From: Lactobacillus taiwanensis DSM 21401
GTDB taxonomy: Bacteria > Bacillota > Bacilli > Lactobacillales > Lactobacillaceae
Assembly: GCF_001436695.1 (NCBI RefSeq)
Contig: NZ_AYZG01000001.1
Span: forward strand, 1 to 64,000
DNA length: 64,000 bases
Reading direction: 5' to 3'
Shown: in pieces, positions 26,168-36,824 of the stretch
Numbering within the stretch: position 1 is the first letter of the stretch
How the letters are laid out: every line of letters begins with the position of its first letter
The notes under the pieces: model-generated
Told to the model about the DNA's origin: nothing
Seen by the model: the letters and a program-made list of their open reading frames with translations, nothing else
Databases searched by the model: none
Made by a program: the position numbers and the translations under genes

Positions 26168-26353
26168 TTACCAACTTGCCTTTTTAACACCAGGAATTTG
26201 ACCCTTGTGTGCTAAGTCTTTTAAGCAAATACGGCATAATTTGAACTTGCGGTAAACAGAGTGTGGACGGCCACATCTCTCGCAACGAGTGTATTCACGA
26301 GATGAAAACTTAGCAGGACGATGATTTCTGACGATTTGTGATGTTTTAGCCAT
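26168..26353 (-). CDS. rpsZ: 30S ribosomal protein S14 type Z
   Basis: This 61-residue form of S14 carries a zinc ribbon (Cys24, Cys27, Cys40, Cys43), so it is the zinc-dependent variant. Many Firmicutes also hold a zinc-free paralogue elsewhere for zinc limitation; none is in this window. It sits between rplE and rpsH. Confidence 0.97.
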   Translation of the reverse strand: MAKTSQIVRNHRPAKFSSREYTRCERCGRPHSVYRKFKLCRICLKDLAHKGQIPGVKKASW

Positions 26354-26367
26354 TAATGTCCTCCAAA

Positions 26368-26910
26368 TTATTTAGCAAAAGGCATACCAAACTCAGTAAG
26401 AAGTTCACGAGCTTCTTCATCTGTGTTGGCAGTAGTTACAATAACAACGTCCAAACCTCTAACACGGTTTACCTTGTCGTAGTCAATTTCTGGGAAAATT
26501 AATTGTTCTCTGATACCTAAAGTGTAGTTACCACGACCATCGAATGATCTTGAACTAATTCCACGGAAATCACGAACTCGAGGAAGAGAAACGTTGATCA
26601 ACTTGTACAAGAAATCGTACATTCTATCTCCTCTAAGAGTAACCTTAGCACCAATAGACATACCTTCACGTAAACGGAAGTTTGCGATTGATTTCTTAGC
26701 TTTAGTAATCAAAGGCTTTTGGCCTGAGATTAAAGTTAATTCTTCTACAGCTTCATCAAGATTTTTCGCATTAGAAACTGCATCACCGACACCCATGTTT
26801 AACACAATTTTTTCAATTTTAGGAATTTCCATAACTGAATTGTAGTTAAACTTTTTGTTCATAGCTGGTGCGATTTCATTTGAATATTTTTCTACTAAAC
26901 TGTTTGCCAT
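26368..26910 (-). CDS. rplE: 50S ribosomal protein L5
   Basis: This 180-residue L5 protein has the signature [19 protein letters not shown] and ends [18 protein letters not shown]. It binds 5S rRNA in the central protuberance and contacts P-site tRNA. It sits between rplX and rpsZ. Confidence 0.97.
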   Translation of the reverse strand: MANSLVEKYSNEIAPAMNKKFNYNSVMEIPKIEKIVLNMGVGDAVSNAKNLDEAVEELTLISGQKPLITKAKKSIANFRLREGMSIGAKVTLRGDRMYDFLYKLINVSLPRVRDFRGISSRSFDGRGNYTLGIREQLIFPEIDYDKVNRVRGLDVVIVTTANTDEEARELLTEFGMPFAK

Positions 26911-26924
26911 ATTCGTCCTCCCTC

Positions 26925-27164
26925 CTATTTATCGTTATTTTCTTTTTTAGCAATAACTTTTACATTAGATGCATGGATAGAACCTTCTTTTTCTACCACA
27001 CCACCATTAGCGTTGGCTTGTGAAGGTTTCTCATGCTTTTTGATCTTATTAACACCTTTGACAACGATACGGTTAGTCTTGGCGTTGACTGAAAGTACAG
27101 TGCCTTCTTTGCCTTTATCTTTACCGGCAATAACTTTTACTTTGTCACCTGTTTTAACAAACAT
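26925..27164 (-). CDS. rplX: 50S ribosomal protein L24
   Basis: This 79-residue protein starts with a KOW motif ([19 protein letters not shown]), the rRNA-binding core of L24, an assembly initiator of the 50S subunit. It is shorter than the 100-plus residue form of many bacteria, which is usual for lactobacilli. Confidence 0.96.
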   Translation of the reverse strand: MFVKTGDKVKVIAGKDKGKEGTVLSVNAKTNRIVVKGVNKIKKHEKPSQANANGGVVEKEGSIHASNVKVIAKKENNDK

Positions 27165-27184
27165 CAGTGCACCTCCCTAAAAAA

Positions 27185-27553
27185 TTATAAGACTTCAGGA
27201 GCAAGAGATACGATCTTCATGAAATCGTGCTCACGCAGTTCACGGGCAACTGGCCCAAAAATACGAGTTCCACGAGGACTCTTATCAGCATTAATTACAA
27301 CTGCTGCATTTTCGTCGAACTTGATGTATGAACCATCTTCACGGCGTGCACCTGATTTTGTTCTAACAATAACTGCTTTTACAACATCACCTTTTTTGAC
27401 AACGCCACCTGGTGTTGCTTGTTTAACAGCAGCAACTACGATATCACCAATATTACCGGTCTTACGCTTAGAACCACCTAAAATCTTGATAACTAGGAGT
27501 TCTCTTGCACCGGAGTTGTCAGCAACCTTTAAACGGCTTTCGTGTTGGATCAC
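27185..27553 (-). CDS. rplN: 50S ribosomal protein L14
   Basis: This 122-residue L14 protein begins [20 protein letters not shown] and ends [18 protein letters not shown]. It sits at the subunit interface and binds the silencing factor RsfS. It lies between rpsQ and rplX. The opposite-strand frame at 27219-27575 is a shadow. Confidence 0.97.
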   Translation of the reverse strand: MIQHESRLKVADNSGARELLVIKILGGSKRKTGNIGDIVVAAVKQATPGGVVKKGDVVKAVIVRTKSGARREDGSYIKFDENAAVVINADKSPRGTRIFGPVARELREHDFMKIVSLAPEVL

Positions 27554-27586
27554 TAGTTTATCCTCCCCTCAATAAAATCCGCGTAA

Positions 27587-27853
27587 TTAAATTGACTTCT
27601 TAACAATCTTAGTTAGACGGTAACGCTTCGCATGTGATAATGGACGGGTTTCCATGATACGAACAGTATCGCCAATCTTAGCTTCGTTGTTTTCATCATG
27701 AGCGTAATACTTCTTTGAGTACTTAATACGCTTCTTATAAACAGGGTGGTTCTTGTAAGTATCTACAACAACTGTAATAGTCTTATCCATCTTGTCAGAA
27801 ACAACTCGACCTTGGTATACGTGACGATTATTTCTTTCGTTAGTTTCGCTCAA
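27587..27853 (-). CDS. rpsQ: 30S ribosomal protein S17
   Basis: This 88-residue OB-fold protein has the S17 signature [20 protein letters not shown] and begins with [16 protein letters not shown]. It is a primary binder of 16S rRNA. It lies between rpmC and rplN. Confidence 0.97.
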   Translation of the reverse strand: MSETNERNNRHVYQGRVVSDKMDKTITVVVDTYKNHPVYKKRIKYSKKYYAHDENNEAKIGDTVRIMETRPLSHAKRYRLTKIVKKSI

Positions 27854-27875
27854 GTTAATAACTCCCTTCCGTTAA

Positions 27876-28085
27876 CTAATTCTTGCTCAATTCTTTTTCG
27901 CTAAGAATTGTCTTAATTCTAGCAATATTCTTGCGGACTTGTCTCAAGCGAGCGGTGTTCTCTAATTGACCCGTTGCTTGTTGGAAACGCAAATTAAAAA
28001 GTTCTTCTTTATATTGCTTTTCCTTTTCTAACATTTGATCAGTGGTTAATGCTCTGATATCTTTAGCCTTCATTAGATTCGCCAC
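27876..28085 (-). CDS. rpmC: 50S ribosomal protein L29
   Basis: This 69-residue helical protein has the L29 signature [20 protein letters not shown]. It sits by the polypeptide exit tunnel. Its start overlaps the rplP stop by 23 bp, so translation is probably coupled. Confidence 0.96.
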   Translation of the reverse strand: MANLMKAKDIRALTTDQMLEKEKQYKEELFNLRFQQATGQLENTARLRQVRKNIARIKTILSEKELSKN

Positions 28086-28500
28086 CTACTTCCGAACTCT
28101 TCTTAACAAACTTAGTCTTAATTGGAAGCTTGTTTGAAGCAAGTCTTAAAGCTTCACGAGCAACGTCTTCTGAAACGCCCCCGATTTCAAACATAATCTT
28201 GCCTCTTTTGACAACAGCTACCCAACCAGCTGGTGCACCTTTACCGGAACCCATACGAACACCAACACCTTTTGCAGTGTAGGACTTTTGTGGGAAGATT
28301 CTAATCCAAACACGGCCACCACGCTTCATGAAACGAGTCATAGCAACACGAGCGGCTTCGATTTGTCTATTAGTAATCCAGTGAGATTCAACAGCTTCTA
28401 AACCATATTCACCAAATGCAATGGTCTTTCCACCTTTGGCTTCACCACGCATTTTACCGCGAAATTCACGACGGTGCTTTACACGCTTAGGTACTAACAC
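28063..28500 (-). CDS. rplP: 50S ribosomal protein L16
   Basis: This 145-residue L16 protein begins [19 protein letters not shown] and has [18 protein letters not shown]. It organises the A-site tRNA elbow and is a late assembly protein. It starts 2 bp after rpsC and overlaps rpmC. Confidence 0.97.
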   Translation of the reverse strand: MLVPKRVKHRREFRGKMRGEAKGGKTIAFGEYGLEAVESHWITNRQIEAARVAMTRFMKRGGRVWIRIFPQKSYTAKGVGVRMGSGKGAPAGWVAVVKRGKIMFEIGGVSEDVAREALRLASNKLPIKTKFVKKSSEVGGESNEG

Positions 28501-28502
28501 TA

Positions 28503-29171
28503 TTAGTTTCCTCCCTTCGCTTTCTTAGAAGGTTTGTTTTTACGTTGTGGCAAAATTTCACCACGGTTAATCCAAACCTTAACACCAATTTGACCATAAG
28601 TAGTTGCAGCTTCTACCCAAGCATAATCAATATCTGCTCTTAAAGTATGAAGTGGGACACTACCTTCAGTATGCCATTCTCTTCTTGCCATATCAGCACC
28701 ATTCAAACGACCAGCGGTTTGAACTTTGATACCTTTAGCACCAGAACGCATAGATCTTTGAGTTGCTTGACGAGTTGCACGTCTAAATGCAATTCTTGCT
28801 TCAAGTTGACGAGCAATACCTTCACCAACTAATTTAGCATCTAAATCAGGCTTCTTAATTTCAACAATATTAATGTGAACGTTTTTCTTAGTTAAAGCGC
28901 TAAGTTGTTTTCTCAATGCTTCAACTTCTTTACCACCTTTACCAATAACCATACCTGGCTTAGCAGTGTGGATAGAAATGTTAATTCTGTTTGCAGCACG
29001 TTCAATTTCCACAGTGGAAACAGATGCATCAGCTAACTTTTCAGAGATGAACTTTCTAATACGTAAATCTTCATTTAAAGTGTCAGCGTAGTTTTTGTCT
29101 GCATACCACTTTGCTTCCCAATCACGGTTAACACCGAGACGGAAACCATTTGGGTTAATCTTTTGACCCAT
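28503..29171 (-). CDS. rpsC: 30S ribosomal protein S3
   Basis: This 222-residue S3 protein has an N-terminal KH domain with the [15 protein letters not shown] loop and a C-terminal domain with [12 protein letters not shown]. It forms part of the mRNA entry helicase with S4 and S5. It lies between rplV and rplP. Confidence 0.97.
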   Translation of the reverse strand: MGQKINPNGFRLGVNRDWEAKWYADKNYADTLNEDLRIRKFISEKLADASVSTVEIERAANRINISIHTAKPGMVIGKGGKEVEALRKQLSALTKKNVHINIVEIKKPDLDAKLVGEGIARQLEARIAFRRATRQATQRSMRSGAKGIKVQTAGRLNGADMARREWHTEGSVPLHTLRADIDYAWVEAATTYGQIGVKVWINRGEILPQRKNKPSKKAKGGN

Positions 29172-29185
29172 TAAATTTACCTCCC

Positions 29186-29539
29186 TTAATCGTTCTTCTC
29201 AGATACTACAACTACTACGTGGCTAGTTCTCTTGTTAATTGGAGAAGCCATACCTTTAGCACGTGGACGGAATCTCTTTAAAGTTGCACCTTCGTTAACG
29301 TATGCTTCAGATACGTAAAGATTTGCACTTTCAAGATCGTAGTTGTGTTCAGCATTTGCAATAGCTGACTTCAAAACTTTTTCAACGATTGGGGAAGCAG
29401 CTCTTGGCGTAAATTGTAAAATTGCGAGAGCTTCTGCAACACTCTTTCCACGAATAAGGTCTACTACCAAACGGGCTTTTCTAGGAGCGATGCGAACTGT
29501 TCTTGCTTCAGCTTTAGCTGAACTAATTTGTTCTGCCAT
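29186..29539 (-). CDS. rplV: 50S ribosomal protein L22
   Basis: This 117-residue L22 protein has the tunnel-lining beta-hairpin (about 80-105, [18 protein letters not shown]), where macrolide resistance changes occur. The hairpin here looks wild type. It lies between rpsS and rpsC. Confidence 0.97.
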   Translation of the reverse strand: MAEQISSAKAEARTVRIAPRKARLVVDLIRGKSVAEALAILQFTPRAASPIVEKVLKSAIANAEHNYDLESANLYVSEAYVNEGATLKRFRPRAKGMASPINKRTSHVVVVVSEKND

Positions 29540-29559
29540 TTAGATGTCTCTCCTTCCTA

Positions 29560-29847
29560 TTATTTACCTACTGTAGTAGTGGCCTTATCAGCGACCTTGT
29601 GACCGCGGAAAGTTCTAGTAGGTACAAATTCACCTAACTTATGACCAACCATATCTTCAGTAATGTATACTGGCACATGTTTTCTTCCATCGTAAACAGC
29701 TATTGTGAAACCAACAAAGGAAGGGAAAATAGTTGAACGACGAGACCATGTTTTAATTACTTGCTTCTTTTCGGAACCTTCTTGGGCTTCGATCTTCTTT
29801 AAAAGGCTTGCATCAGCAAAAGGACCTTTTTTAATACTACGGCTCAT
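29560..29847 (-). CDS. rpsS: 30S ribosomal protein S19
   Basis: This 95-residue S19 protein begins [20 protein letters not shown] and has the signature [16 protein letters not shown]. It lies in the 30S head next to S13. Its gene is between rplB and rplV. Confidence 0.97.
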   Translation of the reverse strand: MSRSIKKGPFADASLLKKIEAQEGSEKKQVIKTWSRRSTIFPSFVGFTIAVYDGRKHVPVYITEDMVGHKLGEFVPTRTFRGHKVADKATTTVGK

Positions 29848-29868
29848 TAATTAACCTCCTTCGTTTAA

Positions 29869-30705
29869 TTACTTGTTACCTTTACGGTGACGAATAATAA
29901 GTTTTTCACTTCTAGCCTTAGAGTTTCTAGTCTTAATACCACGAGACTTCTTACCCCATGGAGTCATAGGTTGTGGACGACCAACTGGAGCCTTACCTTC
30001 ACCACCACCATGTGGGTGATCGTTAGGGTTCATTACGGAACCACGAGATTGTGGACGCTTACCCAACCAACGCTTACGACCAGCTTTACCTAATTGAATT
30101 AATGAGTGTTGTTCATTACCAACAGAACCAATAGTAGCACGGCAAGTTGATAAAATTTTACGAACTTCACCACTTTGAAGTCTAACTAAAGTGTATTTAC
30201 CATCATTACCAAGAACTTGGGCAACAGTACCTGCACTTCTTACTAATTGACCACCTTTACCAGGTTTTAATTCAATATTGTGAATTTCAGTACCAGCTGG
30301 AATAGCAGATAATGGTAATGCATTACCTGGTTTAATATCAGCATTTGGACCAGATTCAACAACAGTACCAACTTCTAAACCTTTAGGTGCTAAAATGTAA
30401 GCCTTAACACCATCAGTGTAATGAAGAAGAGCAATGTTAGCAGTTCTGTTTGGATCGTATTCGATAGCTTTAACAACTGCTTTTACATCGTCCTTGTTAC
30501 GCTTGAAGTCAATGATACGGTATTTTTGTTTGTGACCACCACCACGGTGTCTAACAGTAATATGACCGTATGAATTACGACCAGCAGTATGACTTTGAGA
30601 TTCAAGTAAAGTCTTTTCAGGCTTTTTCTTGGTAATTTCAGCAAAGTCGGAAGAAGTCATATTACGTCTGCCGTTTGTAGTTGGCTTATATTTGATAATT
30701 GCCAA
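29869..30705 (-). CDS. rplB: 50S ribosomal protein L2
   Basis: This 278-residue L2 protein has conserved His230 and His232 in [12 protein letters not shown], close to the peptidyl-transferase centre and needed for subunit joining. The length is typical. It lies between rplW and rpsS. Confidence 0.98.
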   Translation of the reverse strand: MAIIKYKPTTNGRRNMTSSDFAEITKKKPEKTLLESQSHTAGRNSYGHITVRHRGGGHKQKYRIIDFKRNKDDVKAVVKAIEYDPNRTANIALLHYTDGVKAYILAPKGLEVGTVVESGPNADIKPGNALPLSAIPAGTEIHNIELKPGKGGQLVRSAGTVAQVLGNDGKYTLVRLQSGEVRKILSTCRATIGSVGNEQHSLIQLGKAGRKRWLGKRPQSRGSVMNPNDHPHGGGEGKAPVGRPQPMTPWGKKSRGIKTRNSKARSEKLIIRHRKGNK

Positions 30706-30724
30706 TTGACTGACCTCCTATTTA

Positions 30725-31021
30725 CTAATTTTCTTTATTATCATTGAAGATCTTAATATCATTAGAATCTTCAGTTAAAGTAACGATTGCTTTTCTACGG
30801 CGAGCAGTCTTACCAGTGTAACGACCAACTCTCTTTTCTTTACCGCGAACATTCATAATGTTGACATTTTTAACTTTTACATCAAAAATTTCTTCAATAG
30901 CATTACGAACTTGAGTCTTGGTAGCTGATACAAGCACATCAAAAGTATACTTCTTATCATCCATTAAATTCATGGATTTTTCGGTAACTACAGGCCGTAA
31001 GATGATATCACGTGCATCCAT
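30725..31021 (-). CDS. rplW: 50S ribosomal protein L23
   Basis: This 98-residue L23 protein begins [20 protein letters not shown]. It is the docking site for trigger factor and the signal recognition particle at the tunnel exit. Its start overlaps the rplD stop by one base. Confidence 0.97.
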   Translation of the reverse strand: MDARDIILRPVVTEKSMNLMDDKKYTFDVLVSATKTQVRNAIEEIFDVKVKNVNIMNVRGKEKRVGRYTGKTARRRKAIVTLTEDSNDIKIFNDNKEN

Positions 31022-31638
31022 TATGCCAAAACCTCCTCAATTCTCTTAATAGCGTCTTGAGTTAATACAAGTTTTTGGTAGTCAACCGCATCAACAACAT
31101 TTAAGCCATTAACAGGTACAACTTTCACTTTTGGAAGATTCTTACCTGATAATTGAACATTCTTATCATCAGACACAACTAAAACCTTGCCAGAAACATT
31201 AGCATTATTTAAGATAGCCTTTAATTCTTTAGTCTTAGGTGCTTCTAAAGTTAATTGATCAAGAATGATTAAATCTTTGTCAGCAACTTTTTGGGAAAGA
31301 ACTGACTTCATAGCTAAACGACGTGCTTTACGAGGCATATCCATCTTGTATGAACGAGGAGTTGGGCCAAATACAGTACCACCACCACGCCATTGTGGAG
31401 CTCTAATAGAACCTTGACGAGCACGACCAGTACCTTTTTGTCTCCAAGGCTTCTTACCACCGCCACGAACAGCTGATCTATTCTTTACAGCAGAAGTACC
31501 TTGACGCTTACCAGCTCTTTGTCTAATGATAGCATCAAAAACAACACTTTCATTAGGTTCAATACCGAAGATTTCTTCATTTAAATCTACATTACCTGCA
31601 GACTTACCTTTTTGATCGATAATTTCTAAATTAGCCAT
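31021..31638 (-). CDS. rplD: 50S ribosomal protein L4
   Basis: This 205-residue L4 protein has the tunnel loop at about 61-86 ([20 protein letters not shown]), which looks wild type for macrolide binding. In some bacteria L4 represses the S10 operon through its leader. It lies between rplC and rplW. Confidence 0.97.
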   Translation of the reverse strand: MANLEIIDQKGKSAGNVDLNEEIFGIEPNESVVFDAIIRQRAGKRQGTSAVKNRSAVRGGGKKPWRQKGTGRARQGSIRAPQWRGGGTVFGPTPRSYKMDMPRKARRLAMKSVLSQKVADKDLIILDQLTLEAPKTKELKAILNNANVSGKVLVVSDDKNVQLSGKNLPKVKVVPVNGLNVVDAVDYQKLVLTQDAIKRIEEVLA

Positions 31639-31652
31639 TATAGTCCTCCTTC

Positions 31653-32282
31653 CTATTTAGCAGCTTTAGCAGCAGATTTTACAAAAATTAATGAGTTCTT
31701 TGCACCTGGAACATTACCCTTAATTAAAAGTACGTTCTTTTCAGGTACAACTTTTTCAATTACTAAGTTTTGTACGGTAACTTTCTTGCCACCCATGTGA
31801 CCAGGTAACTTCTTACCCTTAGGTACACGATTAATGATTGAACCCATTGAACCTGGGATTCTGTGGTATCTAGAACCGTGGGTTTCTGGACCTCTTGATT
31901 GGCCCCAACGCTTGATGTTACCTTGAGTACCATGACCTCTTGTAGTTCCAGTAACGTTCACTACGTCACCTTCACTAAATGAGTCCACCGTGATTTCTGA
32001 GCCGACTTCGTAATCCTTAAGCTCGACATCGCGGATTTCCCGAATGAAGCGCTTAGGTGAAGTCTTTGCTTTTGCAGCATGACCTTTGGCAGGTTTGTTG
32101 CTCAATACTTCACGCATATCTTGGTAACCTACTTGAACTGCTTCGTAACCGTCTGATTCGTTAGTTTTAACTTGTAAAACAACGTTAGGGGTTGCTTCAA
32201 TAACAGTTACAGGAACCAAGATACCGTTTTTAGTGAAGATTTGAGTCATACCGACCTTTCTTCCTAAGATTCCTTTGGTCAT
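31653..32282 (-). CDS. rplC: 50S ribosomal protein L3
   Basis: This 209-residue L3 protein begins [20 protein letters not shown]. Its central loop [17 protein letters not shown] reaches the peptidyl-transferase centre. It starts 50S assembly together with L24. It follows rpsJ. Confidence 0.97.
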   Translation of the reverse strand: MTKGILGRKVGMTQIFTKNGILVPVTVIEATPNVVLQVKTNESDGYEAVQVGYQDMREVLSNKPAKGHAAKAKTSPKRFIREIRDVELKDYEVGSEITVDSFSEGDVVNVTGTTRGHGTQGNIKRWGQSRGPETHGSRYHRIPGSMGSIINRVPKGKKLPGHMGGKKVTVQNLVIEKVVPEKNVLLIKGNVPGAKNSLIFVKSAAKAAK

Positions 32283-32308
32283 GATTACACCTCCATATAT
32301 GTTTTAAA

Positions 32309-32617
32309 TTATAATTTAATCTCGATATCAACGCCGCTTGGTAAATCAAGCTTCATTAATGAATCAACAGTCTTAGGTGTTGGATTCAAAATATCAATTA
32401 AACGCTTGTGTGTACGGATTTCAAATTGTTCACGTGAATCTTTGTTCTTGTGTGGTGAACGTAAAACAGTGAATAAAGTTCTTTCCGTAGGTAGTGGAAC
32501 AGGACCAGAAATTTGTGCTCCTGTTCTTTCAGCAGTAGCTACGATCTTAGCAGCTGATTCATCGAGAATACCATGTTCGTATGACTTTAATCTAATACGA
32601 ATTTGTTGACTTGCCAT
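32309..32617 (-). CDS. rpsJ: 30S ribosomal protein S10
   Basis: This 102-residue S10 protein has the signature [20 protein letters not shown]. It is also the NusE partner of NusB in antitermination. It is the first gene of the S10-spc-alpha cluster, behind a strong promoter and a structured leader of about 150 nt. Confidence 0.98.
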   Translation of the reverse strand: MASQQIRIRLKSYEHGILDESAAKIVATAERTGAQISGPVPLPTERTLFTVLRSPHKNKDSREQFEIRTHKRLIDILNPTPKTVDSLMKLDLPSGVDIEIKL

Positions 32618-32774
32618 CTAATAACCTCCTTCGTCTTCTTTAAAAGATGACTAGCTCGGCAAAAATTACCGACTCACCTCTGTGGCAATGCAGCCTGGTG
32701 TGCCGCAACCTTTTGCGTCAAAGCATTGCTTCTGTGCATGGAGTATACCCCTCCAATATTTTCGCACGTTTACT
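32618..32774 (-). ncRNA. Structured 5' leader of the S10 operon
   Basis: The leader can form GCAATGC/GCATTGC (32723-32729 with 32685-32691) enclosing CGCAA-CCTT-TTGCG, and nearer rpsJ a TCGG...CCGA hairpin (32656-32672). No T-run attenuator is seen. It may be a ribosomal-protein autoregulatory element; no known family is assigned with confidence. Confidence 0.45.
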
Positions 32775-32803
32775 ATTGTACTGTGTCTTTCCTTAAATAT
32801 CAA
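32775..32803 (-). promoter_or_regulatory. S10 operon sigma-A promoter
   Basis: On the minus strand TTGATA (32798-32803), 17 bp, TACAAT (32775-32780): near-consensus spacing and boxes upstream of rpsJ. Confidence 0.8.
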
Positions 32804-32835
32804 GCTTTCTCGACATTTTATTTTATTTTTTTGCA

Positions 32836-32866
32836 AAAAAAGAGATATCTTTTGATATCTCTTTTT
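32836..32866 (-). terminator. Terminator of the str operon after fusA
   Basis: AAAAAGAGATATC-AAAA-GATATCTCTTTTT, a 13-bp stem with T run, lies just after the fusA stop. Confidence 0.92.
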
Positions 32867-32885
32867 ATTACTATCTATTTAAATA

Positions 32886-34982
32886 TTATTCAGCGTCTTC
32901 TCCACCACGTTTTTTGATGATTTCTGCTTGAATAGATTTAGGGGTTGGTGAGTAGTGATCAAATACCATTGTAAATGTACCACGGCCTTGAGTTGATGAA
33001 CGTAAAGTAGTTGCATAACCAAACATTTCTGAAAGTGGAACAAATGAATTGATTACCTTAGCACCAGCTCTGTCTTCCATACCTTCCATAGAACCACGAC
33101 GTGCTGTAATTGATCCCATTACATCACCTAAGTATTCTTCTGGAGTAGTTACTTGAACTTTCATAATAGGTTCAAGAATAACGGCACCAGCCTTAGAAGC
33201 AGCGTTTCTCAAAGCAAGAGAAGCTGCAACCTTGAAGGCAGCTTCTGATGAGTCAACTTCGTGGTAGCTACCATCGTATAACTTAGCCTTGACATCAATT
33301 AATGGGTAACCTGCAAGAACACCATTCTTCATAGCTTCTTGTAAACCTTGGTCAACTGAAGGGATAAATTCACGAGGAACGACACCACCAACGATAGCGT
33401 CTTCGAATTCGTAACCTTTACCTTCTTCGTTTGGAGTAAATTCAATCCAAACGTCACCATATTGACCTTTACCACCAGATTGACGAACGAATTTACCTTG
33501 TGCTTTAGCTTCTTTAGTGAAGGTTTCACGGTAAGCAACTTGAGGTTCACCAATAGTTGCTTCAACGTTAAATTCACGTTTCATACGTTCAACCATGATA
33601 TCCAAGTGTAATTCACCCATACCAGAAATCAAAGTTTGACCAGTTTCTGGGTTAGTTTCTGCACGGAAAGTTGGATCTTCTTCAGTAAGTTTTTGTAAAG
33701 CAACATCCATCTTATCACGGTCAGCTTTTGACTTAGGTTCAACAGATACTTGAATAACTGGATCTGGAACTTGTAAGCTTTCCAAAATAAGTGGGTGATC
33801 TGGATCAGTTAAAGAATCACCAGTAGTAGTGTTCTTCAAACCAATGGCACCAGCAATATCACCTGAGAATACTTCTGGAATTTCAGTTCTTGAGTTAGCG
33901 TGCATTTGAAGTAAACGACCAACACGTTCACGAGCATTCTTTGATGCGTTTAATACGTAAGAACCAGATTGAAGTGAACCAGTGTAAACACGGATGAAAG
34001 TTAAACGTCCAACGAATGGATCAGTCGCAATCTTAAATGCTAAAGCTGCAAATGGCTTCTTATCGTCAGCCATAAGTTCAACCTCATCACCAGTCTTAGG
34101 ATCATGAGCAACATAAGGTTTTACGTCAAGTGGAGATGGTAAGTAATCAATAACACCATCAAGCATCATTTGAACACCCTTGTTCTTAAATGCTGAACCA
34201 GCATAAACTGGGAAGAATTCTAAGTTTAAAGTAGCCTTACGGATAGCTGCTTTTAATTCATCATTAGAGATTTCTTCTCCACCAAGGTACTTATCCATAA
34301 TACCGTCATCAACATCAGCAACAGCTTCAATTAATTCGTTACGACGCTTTAAAGCTTCTTCCTTGTATTCATCAGGAACAGGAATAGTATCCCATTTTGA
34401 ACCAAGCTTATCTTCATCGTAAACATCAGCTACCATGTTAATTAAGTCAATAACACCTTCAAAAGTATCTGCTGAACCAATAGGCATTTGAACAGCTTGT
34501 GCATTTGCGTTCAAGCGTTCATGTAATGACTTAACTGACTTATCAAAGTCGGCACCGATCTTGTCCATCTTGTTAACGAAAACAATACGAGGAACACCGT
34601 AAGTTTCAGCTTGACGCCAAACATTTTCAGTTTGTGGCTCAACACCAGCTTGAGCATCAAGAACAGTTACGGCACCATCAAGAACACGGAGTGAACGTTC
34701 TACTTCGATAGTGAAGTCAACGTGTCCTGGGGTATCAATAATGTTAATTCTGTAATCCTTCCATTGAGCAGTAGTAGCTGCGGAAGTAATAGTGATACCA
34801 CGTTCTTTTTCTTCGTCCATCCAGTCCATTTGTGAGTCACCTTCGTGAGTTTCACCAATTTTGTGGATCTTACCAGTATAGTACAAAATACGTTCAGTAG
34901 TAGTAGTTTTACCGGCATCGATGTGGGCCATGATACCAATGTTACGTGTCTTATCCAAAGGGAATTCACGTTTGTTAGCCAT
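32886..34982 (-). CDS. fusA: Elongation factor G
   Basis: This 698-residue translational GTPase has the G1 loop AHIDAGKT (19-26), the G4 motif NKMD and all five EF-G domains by length. It drives ribosomal translocation and, with RRF, recycling. It is the last gene of rpsL-rpsG-fusA and ends in a strong terminator. Several shadow frames lie within it. Confidence 0.98.
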   Translation of the reverse strand: MANKREFPLDKTRNIGIMAHIDAGKTTTTERILYYTGKIHKIGETHEGDSQMDWMDEEKERGITITSAATTAQWKDYRINIIDTPGHVDFTIEVERSLRVLDGAVTVLDAQAGVEPQTENVWRQAETYGVPRIVFVNKMDKIGADFDKSVKSLHERLNANAQAVQMPIGSADTFEGVIDLINMVADVYDEDKLGSKWDTIPVPDEYKEEALKRRNELIEAVADVDDGIMDKYLGGEEISNDELKAAIRKATLNLEFFPVYAGSAFKNKGVQMMLDGVIDYLPSPLDVKPYVAHDPKTGDEVELMADDKKPFAALAFKIATDPFVGRLTFIRVYTGSLQSGSYVLNASKNARERVGRLLQMHANSRTEIPEVFSGDIAGAIGLKNTTTGDSLTDPDHPLILESLQVPDPVIQVSVEPKSKADRDKMDVALQKLTEEDPTFRAETNPETGQTLISGMGELHLDIMVERMKREFNVEATIGEPQVAYRETFTKEAKAQGKFVRQSGGKGQYGDVWIEFTPNEEGKGYEFEDAIVGGVVPREFIPSVDQGLQEAMKNGVLAGYPLIDVKAKLYDGSYHEVDSSEAAFKVAASLALRNAASKAGAVILEPIMKVQVTTPEEYLGDVMGSITARRGSMEGMEDRAGAKVINSFVPLSEMFGYATTLRSSTQGRGTFTMVFDHYSPTPKSIQAEIIKKRGGEDAE

Positions 34983-35011
34983 AAGATTAATCTCCTTTTA
35001 CAAACTAACGA

Positions 35012-35482
35012 TTAGAAGCGGTAGTGAGCAAATGCACGGTTTGCTTCTGCCATTCTGTGGACGTCTTCACGTTTCTTAACTGCTGAACCAGTGTTGTTAG
35101 CAGCATCCATAATTTCGTTTGCAAGACGTTCATCCATAGTATGTTCATTACGTAAACGTGCGTATGAAACAAGCCATCTTAAGCCAAGAGTAGTTCTTCT
35201 TTCTGGACGAACTTCAACTGGGATTTGGTAGTTAGAACCACCGATACGGCGAGCTTTAACTTCCAAAACTGGCATAACATTGTTCATTGCTTCTTCAAAA
35301 ACTTCAACTGGTTCCTTACCAGTCTTATCTTGAATAATACCAAAAGCATCGTAAAGAATTGAAGATGCCTTTGCTTTCTTACCATCAATCATTAAGTGGT
35401 TAATTAACTTAGTAACCAATTTAGAGTTGTAAACTGGATCTGCTAAAACATCTCTCTTAGCAATATTACCTTTTCTAGGCAT
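35012..35482 (-). CDS. rpsG: 30S ribosomal protein S7
   Basis: This 156-residue S7 protein begins [23 protein letters not shown] and ends [13 protein letters not shown], the family pattern. It starts folding of the 30S head. It lies between rpsL and fusA. Confidence 0.98.
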   Translation of the reverse strand: MPRKGNIAKRDVLADPVYNSKLVTKLINHLMIDGKKAKASSILYDAFGIIQDKTGKEPVEVFEEAMNNVMPVLEVKARRIGGSNYQIPVEVRPERRTTLGLRWLVSYARLRNEHTMDERLANEIMDAANNTGSAVKKREDVHRMAEANRAFAHYRF

Positions 35483-35505
35483 TAGTAGTCCCTCCTATTA
35501 ACTGT

Positions 35506-35913
35506 TTAACCCTTCTTAGCACCGTACTTAGAACGGCCTTGTTTTCTACCATCAACACCTGCAGTATCCAAAGCACCACGGATGATGTGGTAACGAACAC
35601 CAGGAAGGTCCTTTACACGACCACCACGAATTAAAACAACGGAGTGTTCTTGTAAGTTGTGACCAATACCGGGGATGTAAGCAGTAACTTCAATTAAGTT
35701 TGAAAGACGAACACGAGCGTACTTACGTAAAGCTGAGTTAGGCTTCTTAGGTGTCATAGTACCTACACGTGTTGCAACTCCACGCATTTGAGGTGCTGGG
35801 TTGTAGTTCATCTTTTTCTTCATGCTGTTGTAAGCATAGTTTAAAGCTGGTGAATCAGATTTAGTCGTCTTTGAGTGACGGCCCTTTCTAACCAATTGGT
35901 TAATTGTTGGCAT
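35506..35913 (-). CDS. rpsL: 30S ribosomal protein S12
   Basis: This 135-residue S12 protein has the decoding loop [11 protein letters not shown] (Lys56 and Lys57 match E. coli Lys42/43) and [11 protein letters not shown], both wild type, so no streptomycin-resistance change is seen. It is first in the str operon, with its own promoter. Confidence 0.98.
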   Translation of the reverse strand: MPTINQLVRKGRHSKTTKSDSPALNYAYNSMKKKMNYNPAPQMRGVATRVGTMTPKKPNSALRKYARVRLSNLIEVTAYIPGIGHNLQEHSVVLIRGGRVKDLPGVRYHIIRGALDTAGVDGRKQGRSKYGAKKG

Positions 35914-35998
35914 TAAAATTTCCTCCTAAAATTGTTCACACATCCGGGAGTTTCTTTTCTGGCCTCACGGACATCATGTTTTTAATAGCACAATGGCT

Positions 35999-36027
35999 AG
36001 TTTAACACGATTTTTTGATTACGTAAA
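35999..36027 (-). promoter_or_regulatory. str operon promoter
   Basis: On the minus strand TTTACG (36022-36027), 17 bp, TAAACT (35999-36004), about 86 bp before the rpsL start. Confidence 0.6.
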
Positions 36028-36079
36028 CAATTAAAAAAATTTTTTTGATTTTGCGTATATAAATATTGGAGGTTAAATC

Positions 36080-36751
36080 ATGTCAAAGTTTTATATTTAT
36101 TTGTTTAATTTTATTATTGGCAGTATTATCGGATCTCATCTATTAGTAGTGGTACAGCGTTTTGAAACAGAAAACTTTATATCTTCAACATCTCACTGCG
36201 ATAGTTGCAAAATTCCACTTACCCTTCTTAATCAAATCCCTATCTTTTCTTTTATAAAGTATAAGGGACACTGTTTTTTCTGTAAAACTACAATTCCTAT
36301 CGAAACGTTTTATTGCGAACTTCTAGGGGGAATCGCATTTTTACCATTAAATCCCTATACTGATCAATTCTCCTATTTATTAGTTACTTTCATTTTTTTA
36401 ATCAGCATTTTTGATTATTTTGATCAATCTTTTCCCTTATCAACAATTCTGCCATTAATTTGGATTATAACTTTTTCTTCTCCAAAGTTAAGCTATGATT
36501 TTATAGAATGGATGTTAATTATAATAGTAATTTCAGTTTTTTTATTAATGAATTTAAAAAATAAGCTTGGACTCGGAGATACACTTATTTTTATTATTCT
36601 TATTTTTTATTACAACTTTTATATTGCACAATATATTTTCCTTATAGCTTCTATTTTCTTATTTCTTCTCTATGTAATAAATCATGAAAAACGGCCTCTG
36701 CCTTTTATTCCCTTTATATTTTTAAGTATCACTTTTTATAATTTTGTTTAA
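36080..36751 (+). CDS. comC: Type IV prepilin peptidase (ComC-like)
   Basis: This 223-residue membrane protein has two CxxC pairs in the N-terminal cytosolic domain (Cys40/43 and Cys65/68). About six membrane segments follow. The two catalytic aspartates of the GxGD aspartyl protease family are Asp112 or Asp115 (FDYFDQ) and Asp167 (GLGD). It would cleave and may N-methylate the leader of ComG-type pseudopilins for DNA uptake. It is the only plus-strand gene in this region, lies alone between two essential operons, and shares a terminator with rpoC. A TTGGAGG site precedes the ATG. Confidence 0.88.
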   Translation: MSKFYIYLFNFIIGSIIGSHLLVVVQRFETENFISSTSHCDSCKIPLTLLNQIPIFSFIKYKGHCFFCKTTIPIETFYCELLGGIAFLPLNPYTDQFSYLLVTFIFLISIFDYFDQSFPLSTILPLIWIITFSSPKLSYDFIEWMLIIIVISVFLLMNLKNKLGLGDTLIFIILIFYYNFYIAQYIFLIASIFLFLLYVINHEKRPLPFIPFIFLSITFYNFV

Positions 36752-36758
36752 ACACACA

Positions 36759-36794
36759 AAAAAAGCCTATTCACAAGAGCGAATAGGCTTTTTT
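36759..36794. terminator. Bidirectional terminator between comC and rpoC
   Basis: A perfect 14-bp stem AAAAAAGCCTATTC/GAATAGGCTTTTTT with T runs on both strands serves convergent comC (plus) and rpoC (minus). Confidence 0.93.
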
Positions 36795-36824
36795 AACACA
36801 AATGTTTAAGTTATGAAAGGAGTA

